From: JAGQVA01 sp033764335
GTDB lineage: Bacteria > Bacteroidota > Bacteroidia > J057
Length of the DNA stretch: 64,000 nucleotides
Assembly: GCA_033764335.1 (NCBI GenBank)
Contig: JANRJC010000044.1
Span: forward strand, 186,001-250,000
Direction: 5' to 3'
Part shown: piece by piece, positions 60,249 to 64,000 of the stretch
Layout: each line of letters opens with the position of its first letter
Numbering within the stretch: position 1 is the first letter of the stretch
Program-made: the position numbers and the translations under genes
Notes under the pieces: model-generated
What the model was told of the DNA's origin: nothing
Seen by the model: the letters and a program-made list of their open reading frames with translations, nothing else
The model's database searches: none

Positions 60249-62081
60249 ATGTGTGGAATTGTAGGTTATATTGGCCACCAACAAGCTTATCCGATCCTGA
60301 TCAAAGGATTAAAAAGACTCGAATACCGGGGATATGACTCCGCCGGTGTTGCATTGATGAATGGAAATATACAGGTGTTCAAGAAAAAAGGTAAAGTTGC
60401 CGAACTTGAAAACCATGTAGGCACTTCCTCCCCCACGTGTGAAATCGGCATGGGGCATACACGTTGGGCTACTCATGGAGAACCTAATGATATAAACTCC
60501 CATCCGCATGTTTCCTCCTCTGGAAATTTTGCCCTTATTCATAACGGTATTATCGAGAACTATAGTACCCTGAAAAATCGGCTGATTGCCAATGGGTTTA
60601 CTTTTGCAAGTGAGACCGATACCGAAGTATTGGTACAACTGATTGAGTTTATTTATGAAAATGAACCTGTCTCTGCCGAAGAGGCGGTAAGGCTTGCGCT
60701 GAATGAAGTCGTAGGTGCTTATGGTATCATTGTGATGTGTAAAGACACACCGGATCAGTTGATAGTTGCCCGTCGGAGTAGCCCGATTGTGATTGGAATA
60801 GGAGTAGATGAATACATCATCGCTTCCGATGCCACACCGATTGTCGGTTATACCAAAGATGTCATTTACCTCAACGACAATGAGATGGCGGTATTGACCA
60901 AAGATTCACATACCATCAAAACCATTGAAAATGAAATCCGCACTCCTTTATTGCAAAAAATCGAAATGGAGATTGCTGCCCTCGAAAAAGGCGGTTATGC
61001 CCATTTTATGCTGAAAGAGATTTTTGAACAACCCAACTCCATCGCCGAAAGTATTCGCGGTCGGATTAATCCGGTGGACAATACCGTATGGCTCGGCGGG
61101 CTGGTGGATGTTCACGAGCCACTCCGAAACGCAAAACGTTTCATCTTTGTCGCCTGTGGTACAAGCTGGCATGCAGGACTGGTAGGGGAATATTTATTTG
61201 AAGAATTTGCCCGTGTCCCGGTAGAGGTAGAATATGCTTCAGAATTTCGTTATCGAAATCCGATCATCAACAAAGATGATGTGGTGATTGCGATTAGCCA
61301 AAGTGGAGAAACGGCAGATACCCTGGCCGCAGTAGAAATTGCAAAAGCAAACGGGGCGTTGGTTCTCGGAGTCGTGAATGCTGTCGGATCAAGCATTGCC
61401 CGCGCCACAGACGCGGGGGTATATATCCATGCAGGCCCGGAAATAGGGGTCGCCTCTACCAAAGCATTTACTTCCCAGGTGACCGTTCTGACACTGATGG
61501 CAGGGTTTATCGGGCAGCTAAAAGGTACCAGCACACCCAAAACTCAGGCGGCAATCAATGAATTGGTGAAAATCCCCGCTAAAGTTGCACGAATTCTGGA
61601 AACCAATCCGGAAGTAATCCAGATTGCGGAGATATTTAAAGACGCCACCAACTTTCTCTATCTGGGGAGAGGCTATAATTTCCCCGTGGCTTTGGAAGGA
61701 GCTTTAAAATTGAAAGAAATCTCCTATATCCATTCCGAAGGATACCCTGCGGCAGAAATGAAACACGGCCCTATCGCATTGATTGATGAAAATATGCCCG
61801 TGTTGTTTATCGCTACTCAGGATGAATCTTACGATAAAATTGTTTCCAATATTGATCAGGTAGTCTCTCGAAAAGGCCGTGTGATTGCGATCGTCACGGA
61901 AGGAGATGAGCGTATTCGCGATCTGGCCGAGTTTGTATTGGAAATTCCGTATGCAAATCCCGCATTGTTGCCGTTGTTGTCGGTTATTCCGCTGCAATTA
62001 TTGTCCTATCATATTGCACTGATGCGCGGTTGTAATGTGGATCAGCCACGGAATCTGGCTAAATCGGTAACCGTGGAGTAA
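60249..62081 (+). CDS. glmS: Glutamine-fructose-6-phosphate aminotransferase (isomerizing)
   Basis: Makes glucosamine-6-phosphate, the first step to UDP-GlcNAc for peptidoglycan and LPS. Protein of 610 aa, normal length. Catalytic Cys2 directly after Met (MCGIVGYIGH), glutaminase loops (GMGHTRWATHGEPNDINSHPH, HNGIIENYSTL), two SIS domains (VACGTSWHAG, ISQSGETADTLAAV, EGALKLKEISYIHSEGYPAAEMKHGPIALI) and the C-terminal LAKSVTVE. No glmS ribozyme sequence is apparent in the 143-base gap. Complete and confident. Confidence 0.96.
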   Translation: MCGIVGYIGHQQAYPILIKGLKRLEYRGYDSAGVALMNGNIQVFKKKGKVAELENHVGTSSPTCEIGMGHTRWATHGEPNDINSHPHVSSSGNFALIHNGIIENYSTLKNRLIANGFTFASETDTEVLVQLIEFIYENEPVSAEEAVRLALNEVVGAYGIIVMCKDTPDQLIVARRSSPIVIGIGVDEYIIASDATPIVGYTKDVIYLNDNEMAVLTKDSHTIKTIENEIRTPLLQKIEMEIAALEKGGYAHFMLKEIFEQPNSIAESIRGRINPVDNTVWLGGLVDVHEPLRNAKRFIFVACGTSWHAGLVGEYLFEEFARVPVEVEYASEFRYRNPIINKDDVVIAISQSGETADTLAAVEIAKANGALVLGVVNAVGSSIARATDAGVYIHAGPEIGVASTKAFTSQVTVLTLMAGFIGQLKGTSTPKTQAAINELVKIPAKVARILETNPEVIQIAEIFKDATNFLYLGRGYNFPVALEGALKLKEISYIHSEGYPAAEMKHGPIALIDENMPVLFIATQDESYDKIVSNIDQVVSRKGRVIAIVTEGDERIRDLAEFVLEIPYANPALLPLLSVIPLQLLSYHIALMRGCNVDQPRNLAKSVTVE

Positions 62082-62084
62082 GGA

Positions 62085-62858
62085 TCAATTATTGCGGTTT
62101 TCATTCCAGACAGACCAGGATTTTTCCGCCTGGAGGATCAGCATATCCAAACCATTGCAGGTGCGTGCGCCGAAGTGAGCAGCTTTTTTCATAAAAAGTG
62201 TTTCTTCCGGGTTGTAAATCAGGTCGTAAACAAAATGATCCGACCCCAAACCTTCGTAAGGAATTTCCGGAGCAAAGTCTGTATCGGGATACATACCCAA
62301 AGGAGTGGTATTTACAATCAGCGGGTAAGTGGAAAGTAATTCCGGAGAAAGGTCTTTGTACGAAACCTCGCGGAGGTTTTGGGGGTTCCGCGAGACAAAA
62401 AGTATATTTTCTGCCATCAGCAGATTTTCCAGAACATACTTTACTGCTTTTGCTGCGCCACCAGTACCAAGAACCAATGCTTTTCCGGGTTTATTTCCTG
62501 CAAGGAAATTTTCAAGCGATTGCCGGAATCCGAAAATATCGGAGTTATGGCCGCTGAGGCCATCGGCTTCTACCCGGATGGTATTTACGGCGCCGATGGC
62601 GGCGGCCTCCGGAGAAAGCCATTTCATATAGGGAATAACAGCCGTTTTATAAGGGATGGTGACATTCAGACCGGTTAACCCCATATCCCGGTATCGTTCG
62701 ATCACCGCAGGAAAAAGATCAATGGTTTCAAGTTCAAACAGTTCATACCGGGCATCAATTCCCAGTTGTTCAAATTTTGCGGAGAAGTATTTTTTTGAAA
62801 AACTGTGGCCCAGTTTTTTACCAATCAGGCCAAAAACTTTTCCGGAGTTATTGGGCAT
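62085..62858 (-). CDS. aroE: Shikimate dehydrogenase
   Basis: Reduces 3-dehydroshikimate with NADPH. Protein of 257 aa from ATG 62858; a TTG one codon upstream is ignored. GHSFSKKYF (shikimate-binding SxS variant), the GLNVTIPYKTAV Lys-containing loop, GAVNTIR, VLGTGGAAKAV (NADP Rossmann), NTTPLGMYPD and LDMLILQAEKSW are intact. Tail-to-tail with glmS, three bases apart; separated from porV upstream by a terminator. Confidence 0.92.
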   Translation of the reverse strand: MPNNSGKVFGLIGKKLGHSFSKKYFSAKFEQLGIDARYELFELETIDLFPAVIERYRDMGLTGLNVTIPYKTAVIPYMKWLSPEAAAIGAVNTIRVEADGLSGHNSDIFGFRQSLENFLAGNKPGKALVLGTGGAAKAVKYVLENLLMAENILFVSRNPQNLREVSYKDLSPELLSTYPLIVNTTPLGMYPDTDFAPEIPYEGLGSDHFVYDLIYNPEETLFMKKAAHFGARTCNGLDMLILQAEKSWSVWNENRNN

Positions 62859-62900
62859 CAAAACATTTAATATTAAAGGATTGGGTTGTAAATATATAAA

Positions 62901-62926
62901 AAAAGAGGGCGTTTATGCCCTCTTTT
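62901..62926 (-). terminator. Intrinsic terminator after porV
   Basis: Perfect 10-bp stem AAAAGAGGGC (62901-62910) with GCCCTCTTTT (62917-62926), 6-base loop; on the minus strand it is followed by a T-run. It ends the porV transcript 37 bases after its stop and before aroE. Confidence 0.85.
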
Positions 62927-62962
62927 GTTTTTTGGTTAGAAATGTCAGAGTGATAAATATGA

Positions 62963-64000
62963 CTATTCGTTCCCTGGAGATTCGAAATCGTAAGTCAGGG
63001 TAAAACGAAGGGTATTTTGCAGGGGATGGTTCTGCTGAAGCGGAGCCAAGTAGGCAAAATTTAGCCCAAAGACATTATATTTAATTCCTGCGCCGAGAGT
63101 AATAAACTTGCGGTTGCCTTTTTGGGGATCTTCATAGAAAAAACCGAGGCGGGCAGCAAACAACTCGCGGTACCAGTATTCAAATCCCACGGAAGTAGTC
63201 AGTTCGGAAATTTCTTCGCCAAATCCACCGGGAGCATCACCAAAACTGCCAAACATTCCCTGAAGCAGTGCCAGATCGGAGCGACCGCCTTCGGAGGGTA
63301 CGAGAAGTTTGTTGAAGTCATTGGTGAAGGTTACGCTATTGTAGTCATCCACAAAAAACTTAAATGCGTAACCGACGCGGAGGTTTACCGGAATAAAATC
63401 CCGGTCAGAAGTATTGGCGGTATAAGAAACTTTGGGGCCAATATTGGAAATATTGATACCCGAAGAAAACTGAACCGGAATATCGGCGTTGCCCCGAATT
63501 TTGAAATCCTTTTTGTAGAGGAAGGAAATATCGCCTGCGGCGGTATTTACCGGGCGAGCGTCGCCGCCGAGGTTGCCATTGGAGGCGAGGCGGCTATAGA
63601 TATAACGCATGCTGATACCTGCGGAAAGTACCGGAGTAACTTTAAGCGAGTATCCTACGTCAAGCGCAAACTCATTCGGTTTGTCACTTCCGATGGGCTG
63701 GCCCAGTCCGTCAGTGAAGTCAATTTCTCCCAATGAAAAATAACGAAGAGATGCACCTATCACCCCAGAGTTTCCGGTGTTGTAATAACCCGAAAGATAC
63801 ATAAGATTGATGTCCGGAATTCCCAATGCACGTAGCCAGGGAGAATAAGACATGCTGAATCCCATGCGTTGATCGTCAAAAAAAGCTAAGGCTGAAGGAT
63901 TCCAGTGCATAGCGTTGGCATCGTCTGCGATGGCAACACCTGCCTCACCAATACCCGCACTCCGGGAGTCCGGAGCCACTAACAGAAAGGGCACGGCAGT
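62963..64000 (-). CDS. porV: PorV-like T9SS outer-membrane shuttle protein, 5'-truncated by window edge
   Basis: PorV (LptO) is an FadL-like barrel that carries T9SS cargo and takes part in LPS attachment with PorU. The frame is open at the right edge and reads TAVPFLLVAPDSRSAGIGEAGVA, the usual mature N-terminus; the GTG at 63994 codes for that valine and is not a start. The barrel pattern (ANAMHWNPSALAFFDDQ, MRYIYSRLASN, VGYAFKFFVDDYNSV) runs to LRFTLTYDFES. porU is normally upstream and may lie outside the window. It fits the three T9SS cargo genes here. Confidence 0.88.
   Translation of the reverse strand, partial: TAVPFLLVAPDSRSAGIGEAGVAIADDANAMHWNPSALAFFDDQRMGFSMSYSPWLRALGIPDINLMYLSGYYNTGNSGVIGASLRYFSLGEIDFTDGLGQPIGSDKPNEFALDVGYSLKVTPVLSAGISMRYIYSRLASNGNLGGDARPVNTAAGDISFLYKKDFKIRGNADIPVQFSSGINISNIGPKVSYTANTSDRDFIPVNLRVGYAFKFFVDDYNSVTFTNDFNKLLVPSEGGRSDLALLQGMFGSFGDAPGGFGEEISELTTSVGFEYWYRELFAARLGFFYEDPQKGNRKFITLGAGIKYNVFGLNFAYLAPLQQNHPLQNTLRFTLTYDFESPGNE

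Overview
The window looks like chromosomal DNA of a member of the Bacteroidota, probably a free-living, gliding-type lineage (Cytophagia, Saprospiria or Chitinophagia; the sequence does not let me choose). The evidence is type IX secretion (T9SS) C-terminal sorting domains on three secreted proteins, a PorV-like outer-membrane protein at the right edge, a TonB-dependent receptor with a carboxypeptidase-regulatory-like N-terminal domain, the DUF4270 / short GT5 / panC / glmS block, and promoter-like TAnnTTTG boxes. Gene density is high. I see no rRNA, tRNA, CRISPR array, prophage or insertion sequence. Both edges cut genes: miaE on the left and porV on the right.

Layout. 1-4096: end of miaE, then a giant T9SS cargo protein with a PNGase F fold interrupted by a LamG-containing insertion. 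4093-6840 (minus): a cytochrome P450 coupled to an unrecognised helical protein with an Asp-rich motif. 7034-11499 (minus): a tightly coupled operon of DUF4286 protein, PrcB-like lipoprotein, M48 metalloprotease and a membrane-fused spermidine-synthase-like protein. 11610-18534: HsdR_N-type nuclease-fold protein, SbcC, DUF2071 protein, GbsR-type regulator and M28/PDZ peptidase. 18563-20062: AbiE-like toxin-antitoxin pair facing a DUF937 protein across a bidirectional terminator. 20165-26159: aroB, gamma-carbonic anhydrase, OmpR-type response regulator, histidine kinase, SulP transporter and beta-carbonic anhydrase, apparently an inorganic-carbon module. 26232-30232: flavin reductase and two polytopic GT-C-like proteins. 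30387-31913: DUF4160 / DUF2442-XRE pair, one orphan gene and a regulatory-looking gap.

31914-37061: PVC-type cytochrome c lipoprotein, Tat-exported sugar isomerase-like protein, MFS transporter and SRPBCC protein. 37140-41647: PH-like protein, polysaccharide deacetylase, HMG-CoA lyase-like protein, proB and proA. 41650-45719: intergenic repeats, Uma2 protein, secreted esterase and a large secreted glycosidase-like protein. 46001-53181: T9SS serine protease, barrel-like protein, acyltransferase, hybrid histidine kinase, PagL-like lipid A deacylase and peroxiredoxin. 53301-64000: T9SS cargo, TonB receptor, GNAT, panC, short GT5, DUF4270, glmS, aroE and porV.

The most interesting material is the P450/helical-protein pair, the two-component/SulP/carbonic-anhydrase module with an exact tandem 11-bp repeat in front of sulP, the split PNGase F architecture, the GbsR-associated motif, and a 39-bp repeat placed just upstream of two unrelated minus-strand genes. 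All functional statements come from reading motifs by eye; no database search was run.
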